Assembly (NCBI RefSeq): GCF_020529025.1
Contig: NZ_JACNMM010000003.1
Coordinates: forward strand, 1 to 64,000
Direction of reading: 5' to 3'
DNA: 64,000 bases
DNA from: Oceaniglobus trochenteri
Lineage (GTDB): Bacteria > Pseudomonadota > Alphaproteobacteria > Rhodobacterales > Rhodobacteraceae
This document shows, piece after piece, positions 49,005 through 59,075 of this stretch (position 1 is the first letter of the stretch; each line of letters starts with the position of its first letter). Made by a program: the position numbers and the translations under genes. The notes beneath the pieces were generated by a model. It had not been told where the DNA came from. It did not search any database and worked only from the letters and a program-made list of their open reading frames with translations.

Positions 49005-50135
49005 CTATCGCGGCAGGGGGTTCGTGGCCTTGGAATAGGGCTGCCAATCGGTGATGTCGGGATAGTGACTGCGCCGCCATTGCCGCACCCTAGGGTTCAT
49101 CCGGCGCCGCCAGAGCGGCGGAATCATCGCCAGCGTCGTCATCACCGGATAGCCATGGGGAAGCTGCGGCGCCTCGGTGTCATCGTAGGTCTGCAGCAGC
49201 GGAAAGCGGCGGTCGGGCTTGTAGTGATGGTCGGAATGGCGTTGCAGGTTGATCAGCAACCAGTTGCTGGCCCGGTGCGAGGCGTTCCATGAATGGCGCG
49301 GCAGCACATGTTCGTACTTGCCCCCGCCCAGGTGTCGGCGGGTCAGGCCATAGTGTTCGACATAGTTCACCAGCTCAAGCTGCCAGATCGCCACCCCGCC
49401 CGACCAAAGCAGCAGCGCAAGACCACCCCAACCGCCCAGCAGAAGCGCCAGCACGACAAAACCCGCCTGCAATGCCCCATAGCGCCAGAACGGATTCGAA
49501 CGGTGCCAGCGCGACAGGCCCTTGCGGCCCAGCATCGCCGCCTCGGCGTTCCAGGACGACCGCAGGCATTGCACCAGAACCCGGGGAAAGTAGCGGTGAA
49601 ACCCTTCGTTGTAGCGCGCCGTCACCGGATCGCGCGGGGTGGCCACATAGCGGTGATGCACCAGAAGATGTTCACTGCGGAAATGCGAATAGAACACCAT
49701 CGCCAGCAGCAGATCGGCCATCCACCGCTCGACCTTAGATTTCTGGTGCATCAACTCGTGGGCATAGGTGATGCCGATGGTGCCGTTGATCACGCCGATC
49801 CCGAAGAACAGCCCGATCTTTTCCCAGGCGCCCAGGTGGGCACTGTGCGAGGCGTACCAGATCAACCCGAAGGTCATGGCACATTGCAGCGGAAACCAGA
49901 CCAGCGTGATCAGGCGATACCAGAACAACTGTGCGTCCGGGGTCTGTGGATCAGGGCTGGAATTGTCGAGCCCGGCGAAAACATCGATGATCGAGAACAG
50001 GAACCAGGTGCAGACCGGCACCCAAAGCACGGACCACCCCCCTTGCACCGCGCCAAAGGCCAGCACCGGCAAAAGCGCAAGCGACAGCCAGAAGGGAAGC
50101 GCGCGGGTTATTCCGGCAATGGGTTTCACGGTCAT
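49005..50135 (-). CDS. alkB: alkane 1-monooxygenase
   Basis: The 376-residue membrane protein has six or so helices and the eight-histidine di-iron motifs: HELMH (His126, His130), EHLLVHHRY (His156, His160, His161) and LQRHSDHH with the later HGYP. It hydroxylates medium-chain n-alkanes using O2 and electrons from rubredoxin. No rubredoxin or rubredoxin reductase is nearby. It lies between mutY and serB on the same strand. Confidence 0.92.
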   Translation of the reverse strand: MTVKPIAGITRALPFWLSLALLPVLAFGAVQGGWSVLWVPVCTWFLFSIIDVFAGLDNSSPDPQTPDAQLFWYRLITLVWFPLQCAMTFGLIWYASHSAHLGAWEKIGLFFGIGVINGTIGITYAHELMHQKSKVERWMADLLLAMVFYSHFRSEHLLVHHRYVATPRDPVTARYNEGFHRYFPRVLVQCLRSSWNAEAAMLGRKGLSRWHRSNPFWRYGALQAGFVVLALLLGGWGGLALLLWSGGVAIWQLELVNYVEHYGLTRRHLGGGKYEHVLPRHSWNASHRASNWLLINLQRHSDHHYKPDRRFPLLQTYDDTEAPQLPHGYPVMTTLAMIPPLWRRRMNPRVRQWRRSHYPDITDWQPYSKATNPLPR

Positions 50136-50188
50136 CGAAGGGCCTCTGGCCTGGGGTTTGCGCCACTATAGCCAAAGGTCTTCACCGC

Positions 50189-51244
50189 TCAATCATCCTC
50201 TCTGCGGCCAGACGCCGCGTCGTGCACCTTGCGCATCACCGTGGGCAGGTCCGAGGGGCGGAATTGGGCGGGCGACAGGAAGCTGCCGGTTTCGGGTCGG
50301 GCATCCTGCGCCACATCGGCGGTGCGGATTGACAGGATCAGGTGGAAATGGGTGAAGGTATGGCGCACCTCGATGCCCGGATCGCGCCAGTCGGCCGCCA
50401 GGGGGGGGCGCTCGACAGGCTCGTCCCCCCAGGGCGCACCGGGCCAGCCCAGCATCCCGCCAAGAAGCCCCCTGTCGGGCCGTCGCTCAAGCAGCAGGGC
50501 GCCATCGGCCCGCCGCGCGACATAGGCCACACCGTGGCGCACCGGCTTGGCCTGCCGGGGCAGCTTGCGGGGCAGTTGCGCGGCGATGCCCGCCGCCCGC
50601 GCCGCACAGGGCGCCATCCAGGGGCATATGCCGCAGGCCGGGGATTTCGGGGTGCAGATGGTGGCGCCCAGGTCCATCACCGCCTGGGCATGATCGCCGG
50701 GGCGGGCGCGGGGCGTCAGGCGGGCGGCATGGGCCGTCAGTTCGGGCTTGGCGGTGGGCAGGGGCGTCTGCACCGCGAAAAGCCGCGCCATCACCCGTTC
50801 GACATTGCCATCGACAACGGTTTCGGGCCGATCAAAGGCGATGGCGGAAATGGCGGCGGCCGTATAGGGGCCGATGCCCGGCAGTTTCAGAAGGGCGTCG
50901 TGGCTGTCGGGAAAACGGCCCCCCTGCCCTGCCACCACCCGCGCGCATTTCAGAAGGTTGCGCGCCCGCGCGTAATAGCCAAGACCGGCCCATTCGCCCA
51001 TCACCTCGCCATCCTCGGCGGCGGCCAGATCGGTAACGGTCGGCCAGCGAGCGGTGAAGCGGTGGAAATACCCCCGCACCGCCGCCACGGTGGTTTGCTG
51101 GAGCATCACTTCGGACAGCCACACGCGGTAAGGATCGGGGCGCAGGCCCGCCGCGCGGTCGGCGGGTGACACGCGCCAGGGCATCTCGCGGGCGTGGACA
51201 TCGTACCAGGCCAGAAGGGCATCGCTCAGTTCGGTTTCACGCAA
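50189..51244 (-). CDS. mutY: A/G-specific adenine glycosylase
   Basis: The 351-residue protein has the MutY residues Glu45 (SEVMLQQTTV), HhH LPGIGPYTAAAISAIAF and catalytic Asp145 in VVDGNVERV. The [4Fe-4S] motif C-x6-C-x2-C-x5-C is at Cys197, 204, 207 and 213. A C-terminal NUDIX-like domain follows. It removes adenine paired with 8-oxoguanine. It is divergent from the DciA gene, with an 84-base spacer. Confidence 0.95.
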   Translation of the reverse strand: MRETELSDALLAWYDVHAREMPWRVSPADRAAGLRPDPYRVWLSEVMLQQTTVAAVRGYFHRFTARWPTVTDLAAAEDGEVMGEWAGLGYYARARNLLKCARVVAGQGGRFPDSHDALLKLPGIGPYTAAAISAIAFDRPETVVDGNVERVMARLFAVQTPLPTAKPELTAHAARLTPRARPGDHAQAVMDLGATICTPKSPACGICPWMAPCAARAAGIAAQLPRKLPRQAKPVRHGVAYVARRADGALLLERRPDRGLLGGMLGWPGAPWGDEPVERPPLAADWRDPGIEVRHTFTHFHLILSIRTADVAQDARPETGSFLSPAQFRPSDLPTVMRKVHDAASGRREDD

Positions 51245-51328
51245 TCTTTATGGTCCCATTTCACCAACGGCCTTGGTATGCACCGTCACAGGCCGTAAAC
51301 CTAGGGCAGTCCTGCAACCGGAACAGAC

Positions 51329-51853
51329 ATGAACCAGCCACGCCCCCCCGCCAAGCGCAAGTACGGCAAGGGTTTCCAGATGACCTCGTCACTGCTGCAG
51401 CGCCAGATCCGCACGGTCGGTGAAAAGCGCGGCTTCGCGGTGACCCGTCTGCTGACCCATTGGGCCGAGATCGCGGGCCCCGACGTGGCGGGCATCTGCC
51501 GGCCGGTGAACGTGACCTATGGGCGGAGCAATTTCGGTGCCACGCTGACCCTGCTGACCACCGGGGCACAGGCGCCGATGCTGGAGATGCAGAAAGAGAA
51601 GATCCGCGAGAAGGTGAACGCCTGCTATGGCTATGCGGCCATCGCGAAGGTGCGTATCACCCAGACAGCCCCCACCGGTTTCGCCGAGGGGCAGGCCAGT
51701 TTCACCCATCGCCCCAGGGACACCGCCCCGCCTCCGGACCCCGAAATCACCGCGACGGCCCGTGCCGCCGTCGCCCCGATCACCGACGACAGCCTGCGCG
51801 CCGCGCTCGAATCCCTCGGGCGCAACGTGCTGAACCAGAAATCCCGCAGATAA
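51329..51853 (+). CDS. DUF721/DciA-family protein
   Basis: The 174-residue protein has LLTHWAEIAGPDVAGICRPV and the VRITQTAPTG beta region of the DciA/DUF721 family. DciA loads the replicative helicase DnaB in bacteria lacking DnaC. The Lys/Arg-rich N-terminus and flexible acidic C-terminal part are common in alphaproteobacterial members. It is followed eleven bases later by a DsbA gene. Confidence 0.85.
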   Translation: MNQPRPPAKRKYGKGFQMTSSLLQRQIRTVGEKRGFAVTRLLTHWAEIAGPDVAGICRPVNVTYGRSNFGATLTLLTTGAQAPMLEMQKEKIREKVNACYGYAAIAKVRITQTAPTGFAEGQASFTHRPRDTAPPPDPEITATARAAVAPITDDSLRAALESLGRNVLNQKSRR

Positions 51854-51863
51854 GGCCCTGTCC

Positions 51864-52529
51864 ATGAACCGTTTCGTTCCTTCCCTTCTTGTCCTCGCCC
51901 TGGCCGCCGGTGGCGCCTGGTACTATTCGACGCTGAAGACCGATACCACCTCGATCACCTCCTTCGCGCTGGACGCCCAGGAAGCGACGGGCGAGGCCGA
52001 TCTTTCGCTGGTCGAGGAAATGTCCATGGGCAACCCCGACGCCGAGGTGACGGTGATCGAATATGCCTCGTTCACCTGCCCGCACTGCAAGAACTTCCAC
52101 ACCGGGCCGTTGAAGGAGATCAAGGCGAACTATGTCGAGACCGACAAGATCAACTTCATCTACCGCGAGGTCTATTTCGACCGCTACGGGCTGTGGGCCG
52201 GCATGGTGGCGCGCTGTGGCGGGCCGGTGCGGTATTTTGGCCTGGCCGACCTGATCTATCAGCAGCAGGCCGAATGGACCAAGGGCGAACCGGCCCAGGT
52301 GGCCGCGAACCTGCGTCGCATCGGCAAGACCGCCGGGTTGAGCGACACGCAGCTTGACGCCTGCATGAGCGATGCCGACAAGGCCCAGGCCATGGTCGCC
52401 ACCTGGGAAAAGCACGCCGAGGAAGACGAGATCACCTCGACCCCCTCTTTCGTGATCAACGGCACGAAATATTCGAACATGAGCTATGGCGAGTTCGCCA
52501 AGGTGCTGGACGAAAAACTGGGCGAATAG
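51864..52529 (+). CDS. DsbA-family thiol-disulfide oxidoreductase
   Basis: The 221-residue protein has an N-terminal membrane or signal segment (FVPSLLVLALAAGGAWYYS) and a thioredoxin fold with CPHC at Cys72-Cys75 (SFTCPHCKNFH). The later TPSFVINGTKYSN holds the cis-Pro. It forms or isomerises disulfides in the periplasm. It is part of the mutY-DciA-DsbA cluster seen in Rhodobacterales. The smc gene that I recall often follows there is absent from the 247 bases downstream. Confidence 0.92.
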   Translation: MNRFVPSLLVLALAAGGAWYYSTLKTDTTSITSFALDAQEATGEADLSLVEEMSMGNPDAEVTVIEYASFTCPHCKNFHTGPLKEIKANYVETDKINFIYREVYFDRYGLWAGMVARCGGPVRYFGLADLIYQQQAEWTKGEPAQVAANLRRIGKTAGLSDTQLDACMSDADKAQAMVATWEKHAEEDEITSTPSFVINGTKYSNMSYGEFAKVLDEKLGE

Positions 52530-52776
52530 GCCCTTCACAACAAGGCGGAGCGCGCCAAAGGCGCGCACGCCATTCTGCGCCCTGCGGGCGGTTGCCGCCC
52601 TTTTCCCCTGTCGCGTGTACCCTCGGGCGTTGCGCCTGCTGCCCCTGCGGGAGCCTCCGGCGGGGATATTTCCAGACCAAAGATGAGGGGCCGCGCCCCA
52701 CCTTCGTACGGATGACCGGCCTGGCGGGGCGGCCCGTTGCCGGGCGCGCGCCTTGATGTCGTCTGGCGGTTTCGGG

Positions 52777-53793
52777 TCAGGCGTCGGCCACCTTGACCAG
52801 TTGCTTGCCGAAGTTGCCACCCTCGAGCATGGCAAGGAAGGCTTCGGGCGCCTGGTCCAGCCCTTCGGCCACGGTTTCGCGGTATTTCACCCGACCGTCC
52901 GCCACCAACGGCGCGACCTCATCCAGGAATGCCTCTCGCCGGTCGGCGTGGTCCATGACGATCATGCCCTGCACCTTGAGCCGCTTGGTCAGGATCGCGC
53001 GCCACATGGCGGGCAGCGGGATCGTCTGGTCAAGGTTCTTGCCGTTGTACCAGGCGATCATCCCGATCAGGGCGATCCGCCCGCCGACCGCCATCAGCGG
53101 CAGCACCGCGGCCAGGGTCGCGCCGCCGACGTTTTCGAAATAGATGTCCACCTCGGGGGCGGCGGCCTTCAGCTGCTCGGCCAGATCCTCGGCGCGGTGA
53201 TCGATGCAGGCGTCAAAGCCCAGTTCCTCGACCGCATAGGCGCATTTTTCCGCGCCGCCCGCCACGCCGATCACGCGCAGGCCCCGGGCCTTGGCCAGCT
53301 GACCGACAACCGAGCCGACGGCCCCGGTGGCGGCCGAAACCACGATGGTTTCCCCCGCCTTCGCTTCCGCGATGTCGTTCAAGCCGACCCAGGCGGTGAG
53401 GCCGGGCATCCCCAGCACGCCAAGCGCGGTCTGGATCGGCGCGCGATCCGGGTCGACGCGGCGCAGGTGGGTGGCATCGACCACGGCGCCCTCGCTCCAG
53501 CCGAAGGGGCCGATCACGATGTCGCCCTCGGCAAAGCCCTCGGCGTTCGAGGCGACGATGCGGCCCACGGCCTCGCCTTCCATCACGCCGCCCAGGGGGA
53601 CCGGCGCGGCATAGGATTTTGCATCGTCCATCCGCCCGCGCATGTAGGGATCAAGCGAGAGCCACAGCACCTGAACGCGCACCTGCCCCGCCTCGGGGGC
53701 CTTCAATTCAACCGTTTCGGTGGCGAAGTCGGATGTTGCGGGCGCGCCCTTGGGGCGGGATGCCAGGGTGATGGCCTTGACGGTATCTGTCAT
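52777..53793 (-). CDS. medium-chain NADP-dependent oxidoreductase
   Basis: The 338-residue protein starts MTDTVKAITLASRPKGAP and has LSLDPYMRGRM, GVLGMPGLTAWVGL, the NADP loop SAATGAVGSVVGQLAKARG, and YFENVGGATLAAVLPLM. It is zinc-free and of the leukotriene B4 12-hydroxydehydrogenase/CurA type, reducing enones. AAAGGA lies upstream of the start at 53793. The alternative start at 53910 would overlap the ccrM terminator and is rejected. Confidence 0.92.
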   Translation of the reverse strand: MTDTVKAITLASRPKGAPATSDFATETVELKAPEAGQVRVQVLWLSLDPYMRGRMDDAKSYAAPVPLGGVMEGEAVGRIVASNAEGFAEGDIVIGPFGWSEGAVVDATHLRRVDPDRAPIQTALGVLGMPGLTAWVGLNDIAEAKAGETIVVSAATGAVGSVVGQLAKARGLRVIGVAGGAEKCAYAVEELGFDACIDHRAEDLAEQLKAAAPEVDIYFENVGGATLAAVLPLMAVGGRIALIGMIAWYNGKNLDQTIPLPAMWRAILTKRLKVQGMIVMDHADRREAFLDEVAPLVADGRVKYRETVAEGLDQAPEAFLAMLEGGNFGKQLVKVADA

Positions 53794-53840
53794 GGGATGT
53801 CCTTTCTCGGTTCCCCTTTCACCTAGGGCGCCGCGCAAGA

Positions 53841-53877
53841 CAAAAAAACCCCGCCGGACCCAAGGGAACGGCGGGGC
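53841..53877 (-). terminator. intrinsic terminator of ccrM
   Basis: On the minus strand CCCCGCCG and CGGCGGGG pair and are followed by a run of seven T. It starts 67 bases after the ccrM stop. Confidence 0.88.
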
Positions 53878-53943
53878 AAGGTGAGTGCGCTGTGGCGTGG
53901 CCACAGGCACCGGCGGTAACTGTTGTATTCTGGTGTTTCGGGG

Positions 53944-55167
<1,224 letters not shown>

Positions 55168-55177
55168 AGTGAGTTAG

Positions 55178-55804
55178 TTAATTCTCTTGATACAAGATAT
55201 TGTGCACAGGTTTGAACGAACGTCTATGGTGTGGGGTCACACCAAGAGATTTCAGCCCCGCGATATGCGCCGCCGTGCCATATCCGGCGTTGGTTTCCCA
55301 ACCATATCCCGGATGCTGTTGCGCGAGGGCCACCATGCCCAAATCTCGCCTGATTTTGGCCACAATTGAGGCCGCCGCGATGCTGACCGAGCGCCCGTCG
55401 CCCTTGACCACAGGTTGAGCGGGGCAGGGCATGTCACGGGGCAGCATGTTGCCGTCGACCAGGGCGAAATCCGCCGGGCGTGGCAGCGCCGCCAGGGCGC
55501 GCACCATGGCAAGGTGACTGGCGCGCAGGATGTTCATGGCGTCGATCTCCTCGACCGATGCCGCGCCCAGGCCCACCTCGGCCTGCGCCACGATCAGCGC
55601 CTCAAGCCGGGTCCGGGCCTTGGCGCTCAGCTTCTTTGAATCGTTCAGGCCCGGCGGAATGCAGGCCGGGTCCAGCACCACCGCCGCGGCCACCACCGGC
55701 CCGGCCCAGGGTCCGCGCCCCACCTCATCGACCCCGGCAATGCGGGTGTGGCCAAGGGACAGGGCAGATTCTTCAAGGGAGTAATCAGGGAATGTCGGTT
55801 TCAT
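55178..55804 (-). CDS. rnhB: ribonuclease HII
   Basis: The 208-residue protein has the RNase HII motif IAGVDEVGRGPWAGPVVAAAVVL with Asp26 and Glu27, LNDSKKLSAKAR, and ALVDGNMLP carrying another catalytic Asp. It cuts RNA in RNA-DNA hybrids and single ribonucleotides. It is read 103 bases before ccrM, the usual neighbourhood in this lineage. The RIP-like gene ends 36 bases upstream of its start. Confidence 0.94.
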   Translation of the reverse strand: MKPTFPDYSLEESALSLGHTRIAGVDEVGRGPWAGPVVAAAVVLDPACIPPGLNDSKKLSAKARTRLEALIVAQAEVGLGAASVEEIDAMNILRASHLAMVRALAALPRPADFALVDGNMLPRDMPCPAQPVVKGDGRSVSIAAASIVAKIRRDLGMVALAQQHPGYGWETNAGYGTAAHIAGLKSLGVTPHHRRSFKPVHNILYQEN

Positions 55805-55840
55805 CCCGCCCCTATAGCCGAAATGCGGCCGCGCGACAGG

Positions 55841-56401
55841 TCACTTGAGATAACCGATGGCCACATCCGTGCTGCCTGCCTCGGTCTTGGCCTTCCAGTT
55901 CGACATATAGGTCTTGTGATCGGCGGCGGGGCGGTATTCGGCAATGCCGGCCACGCAATCCTTCACGTTCGCCTCGACGGCGGGAAAGCGGACAGCCTCG
56001 GAAATGACGATCACCAGGAAGCCCAAGGCGATGCGCAGGGTATCGTCCGGCCCGCCGGCGAAGTTCTTCAACTCCTCCACCTTGAACTTGGCCGCCCCGT
56101 TGAACAGCGTGCTGCCCTGGTTGGTCTTCAACTGCTGATGACGGCCGGTGAAGTTGAGAGAGACGGCACCGGTCCAGGGCAAGGCATCCTCGAAGTGATA
56201 CCAGGTCTCGTTGACGTGGCTCTTGAAGCCATCAAGATACAGGGTGTGGCGATCCATGCGCACGATCAGCGGCGCCTCTTCGCCCTCGTAGGCGTCGATG
56301 GTGATTTCCAGCGGCCCGGCCCGTTGCAGGGTAAGATGGGTTCGCAACAGGGCCAGCGTTTCGCTGTAGCGCGCGGCATTCAGGAACGACACGGTCATCA
56401 T
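55841..56401 (-). CDS. ribosome-inactivating-protein-like (ricin A/Shiga A fold) candidate
   Basis: The 186-residue protein shows the PF00161 pattern by eye. RHTLYLDGFKS (Tyr55) and WYHFED sit in the place of the ricin Tyr80 region. The helix IVISEAVRFPAVEANV gives Glu135 and Arg138, like the ISEAARF of ricin with Glu177/Arg180. Trp169 lies 31 residues after Arg138, as Trp211 follows Arg180 in ricin. The second active-site Tyr is replaced or displaced (His88 in FTGRHQQL). There is no signal peptide, so it is predicted to be cytoplasmic unless exported otherwise. AAAGGA precedes the start at 56401. Family function is removing an adenine from large-subunit rRNA; activity here is inferred and untested. 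Confidence 0.72.
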   Translation of the reverse strand: MMTVSFLNAARYSETLALLRTHLTLQRAGPLEITIDAYEGEEAPLIVRMDRHTLYLDGFKSHVNETWYHFEDALPWTGAVSLNFTGRHQQLKTNQGSTLFNGAAKFKVEELKNFAGGPDDTLRIALGFLVIVISEAVRFPAVEANVKDCVAGIAEYRPAADHKTYMSNWKAKTEAGSTDVAIGYLK

Positions 56402-56610
56402 GGGGCGGTCCTTTCCGGTGAGCCGGAAAATTGCCCGGGCCCTATGCCCGGGCCAGTCCGACAGGAGGAGGCGATGCCCCAGCCTGCGCCCCGCCCCGCC
56501 GTTGCGCCAGTCAGGTTTCCCTGACCCCGGGCAGAAAAAAACCCGGGCACAAGGCCCGGGCAAGTCCAACAGGGAGGTTGCGTGTCATGACCCGGACACG
56601 CAGGCGGGAT
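56402..56610 (-). other. intergenic region with two copies of a hairpin unit; possible small RNAs
   Basis: Two similar units are read on the minus strand. Each has a CCTCC-rich stretch, TGTxGGACT, and a GCCCGGGC hairpin (56446-56482 region and 56554-56590 region). The first unit, next to the regulator gene, is a proper terminator with seven T; the second, nearer the RIP-like gene, lacks a strong T run. A further stem TGCGTGTC/GACACGCA (56579-56602) and a GTCAGG/CCTGAC stem (56510-56525) add to the structure. These may be tandem small RNAs with anti-Shine-Dalgarno parts. No RNA family was confirmed. Confidence 0.35.
56534..56561 (-). terminator. intrinsic terminator of the response-regulator gene
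   Basis: On the minus strand GCCCGGG pairs with CCCGGGC around a short loop and is followed by seven T residues. It separates the regulator from the RIP-like gene, so the latter should have its own promoter. Confidence 0.85.
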
Positions 56611-57297
56611 TCAGGCGACGAGGCGGTATCCACCGCTCTCGGTGACAAGCAAACGCGCGTTCGACGGATCCGGTTCAATTTTCTGTCGCAGCCGGTAGAT
56701 ATGGGTTTCCAACGTATGGGTCGTGACCCCGGCGTTGTAGCCCCAAACCTCGTGCAGCAGCACATCGCGCGCCACAACGCCATCGGTGGCGCGGTAGAGA
56801 AACTTGAGGATATTCGTCTCTTTCTCGGTCAGGCGGATCTTCTTCTCGGCCTCGTCGATCAGCATCTTCTGCGCCGGGCGGAAGGAATAGGGGCCAAGCT
56901 GAAAGACGGCATCCTCGCTTTGTTCGTGCTGGCGCAACTGGGCGCGGATGCGGGCCAGAAGCACCGGAAAGCGGAAGGGCTTGGTGACATAGTCATTCGC
57001 GCCGGCATCCAGCCCCAGGATCGCGTCGGCGTCGCTGTCGTGGCCGGTCAACATGATGGTGGGGCATTTGACGCCCTGCTTGCGCATCAGGCGGCACAAT
57101 TCGCGCCCGTCGGTATCGGGAAGACCGACATCCAGGATCAGCAGGTCGAACAACCCGGCCTTGACCTTGTCCAATGCCTCCTGTCCGTTGGCGGCCTCGA
57201 ACACGTCGAAATCCTCGGTCATCATCAGCTGCTCGCTCAGCGCATCGCGCAGATCGTCATCATCATCGACAAGAAGAATTTTCTTGAGACCGCTCAT
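56611..57297 (-). CDS. OmpR-family response regulator (CenR-like)
   Basis: The 228-residue protein has a receiver domain with acidic pocket, phospho-Asp56 (LLILDVGLPD), Thr84 and Lys106 (YVTKPF), and a winged-helix output domain with EVWGYNAGVTTHTLETHIYRLRQKIE. The output sequence is like CenR, an essential cell-envelope regulator of Alphaproteobacteria, as I recall it. No histidine kinase gene is adjacent, which also fits CenR. It is divergent from ribA with a 153-base spacer. Confidence 0.88.
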   Translation of the reverse strand: MSGLKKILLVDDDDDLRDALSEQLMMTEDFDVFEAANGQEALDKVKAGLFDLLILDVGLPDTDGRELCRLMRKQGVKCPTIMLTGHDSDADAILGLDAGANDYVTKPFRFPVLLARIRAQLRQHEQSEDAVFQLGPYSFRPAQKMLIDEAEKKIRLTEKETNILKFLYRATDGVVARDVLLHEVWGYNAGVTTHTLETHIYRLRQKIEPDPSNARLLVTESGGYRLVA

Positions 57298-57450
57298 GGC
57301 TTTTGTCCTCCGTTACGCAATTCAGATGTGACCAAGTCACGTCCTTGGCAAGAATTGCTGCACGCCGCTCACACCTTCGTGTCCCTCGGGCGGGAAATGT
57401 TTCACATTCTGTCACAACCGCCCTAAAGATCGCAGCAGAAAGGCGCCCTC

Positions 57451-58524
57451 ATGACCCTTGCCCCCCTTCCCGCCGAACGCCTGGCCCGTGCCCGTTCGGA
57501 TCTGCGCACCGGCCTGCCCATCGTTCTGTGCGATGGCGATGCCGCGGTCCTTGTCGCCGCCCCCGAGGTTCTGGCCCCCGCCCGCTATGCGACGCTTCTT
57601 GAAATGGGCGGCGCGGTGCTGGCCATCACCCACCGGCGCGCCCAGACGCTGAAGACTCCCACCTACGATGGCGATCTGACCCGCATCGCCCTGCCCCCCA
57701 CGATGGAGCTTGCCCGCCTGCGCGCCATCGTCGATCCGGCGGACGATCTGCGCAGCCCGCTGAAGGGGCCCTTCCAGCCGGTACGCGGTGGAAGCACCGC
57801 CTTGGCCCGCGCCGCGATCGCGCTGCTGAAATCGGCGCGCCTGCTGCCCGGCGCGCTTCTCGTGCCGCTGAAGGGCGACGCCCCCGATCTGACCAGGATC
57901 GACCTGGCCGATCCGGCGCTGGACCTGGTGGGCGATGCCCGGGTCTCGCCCGTCATCGCGGCCCGCCTGCCCATGGCCGCGGCCCGGGCCGGGCGGCTGC
58001 ACATCTTCCACCCCGAGGATGGCGGCGAAGAACACTATGCCGTCGAGATCGGCCGCCCCGACCGCGACGCCCCGGTGCTGACCCGCCTGCACTCGGCCTG
58101 TTTCACCGGTGACGTGCTGGGGTCGCTCAAATGCGATTGCGGCCCGCAACTGAACGGTGCCCTGGCCCAGATGAACGAGGCGGGGGGCGGCTTGCTGCTC
58201 TACCTCAACCAGGAGGGGCGCGGCATCGGCCTGACCAACAAGATGCGCGCCTATTCGTTGCAGGATCAGGGGTTCGACACGGTCGAGGCCAACCACCGCC
58301 TGGGGTTCGAGGATGACGAACGCGACTTCCGCATCGGCGCGCGGATGCTCTCGGCACTTGGCGTGGGGCAGGTGCGGCTGCTGACCAACAACCCCCGCAA
58401 GGTCGACATGCTTGCCCAATGCGGCCTGACGGTGGTGGAAAGGGTGCCCCTGCACGTCGGGCAGAACCCGCTGAACGAAGCCTACCTGCGCACCAAGGCC
58501 GCCAAGTCCGGGCACATCCTGTGA
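57451..58524 (+). CDS. ribA: GTP cyclohydrolase II
   Basis: The 357-residue protein has a C-terminal GTP cyclohydrolase II domain with zinc ligands Cys217, Cys228 and Cys230 ([18 protein letters not shown]), NQEGRGIGL and LLTNNPRKV. The N-terminal 190 residues look like a degenerate RibB-type domain without its usual acidic catalytic motif. The enzyme opens GTP in the first step of riboflavin synthesis. The L,D-transpeptidase gene overlaps its stop by GTGA. Confidence 0.92.
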   Translation: MTLAPLPAERLARARSDLRTGLPIVLCDGDAAVLVAAPEVLAPARYATLLEMGGAVLAITHRRAQTLKTPTYDGDLTRIALPPTMELARLRAIVDPADDLRSPLKGPFQPVRGGSTALARAAIALLKSARLLPGALLVPLKGDAPDLTRIDLADPALDLVGDARVSPVIAARLPMAAARAGRLHIFHPEDGGEEHYAVEIGRPDRDAPVLTRLHSACFTGDVLGSLKCDCGPQLNGALAQMNEAGGGLLLYLNQEGRGIGLTNKMRAYSLQDQGFDTVEANHRLGFEDDERDFRIGARMLSALGVGQVRLLTNNPRKVDMLAQCGLTVVERVPLHVGQNPLNEAYLRTKAAKSGHIL

Positions 58525-59021
58525 CGCCTTCGCCCGACGACATGGTGCTGACGCCGCGCGGCCTGCGCTTTCGCGGGCGCCTTCTGCCCTGCAGCATCGG
58601 GCGCGGTGGCATCCGCACCGACAAGCGCGAAGGCGACGGCGCGACCCCCGCGGGGCTGCACCGCATCACCGGATTGCTCTACCGCCCCGACCGCATCGCG
58701 CCCCCCGCCCCCTGGGCGCTGCCGATCCGGCCCGGCGATCTCTGGTCCGACGCCCCCGATGCCCCCGACTACAACACGCTGGTGCGCGCGCCCTATCACC
58801 ACAGCCACGAGGCGCTGCGCCGCGCCGACAGGCTCTACGATCTCATCCTGCTGACCGACTGGAACTGGCCCAGGGCCAGGCCCGGGCGCGGCTCGGCCAT
58901 CTTTCTGCACCGCTGGCGCAAGCCCGGGCATCCGACCGAAGGCTGCATCGCCATGGCGCCACCGCTCCTGCGCTGGCTTGCCGCGACGGCTCTACCGGGG
59001 ACAAGGCTTGTCGTTCGCTGA
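58521..59021 (+). CDS. L,D-transpeptidase (YkuD) family protein
   Basis: The 166-residue product (GTG at 58521, ATG alternative at 58542) has the YkuD active-site motif HPTEGCIAM with catalytic Cys, a variant of the usual HGC pattern. It also has [19 protein letters not shown] near the start. Such enzymes make 3-3 crosslinks in peptidoglycan or trim it, but no signal peptide is visible here. It overlaps ribA by four bases. It may be one of the short cytoplasmic YkuD-like proteins of unclear role. Confidence 0.82.
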   Translation: MTPSPDDMVLTPRGLRFRGRLLPCSIGRGGIRTDKREGDGATPAGLHRITGLLYRPDRIAPPAPWALPIRPGDLWSDAPDAPDYNTLVRAPYHHSHEALRRADRLYDLILLTDWNWPRARPGRGSAIFLHRWRKPGHPTEGCIAMAPPLLRWLAATALPGTRLVVR

Positions 59022-59075
59022 TTCTTTCTTGCTGAAAAATACTCACTGCACAGCAGTGGCCGGGCGCGCGGCGCG

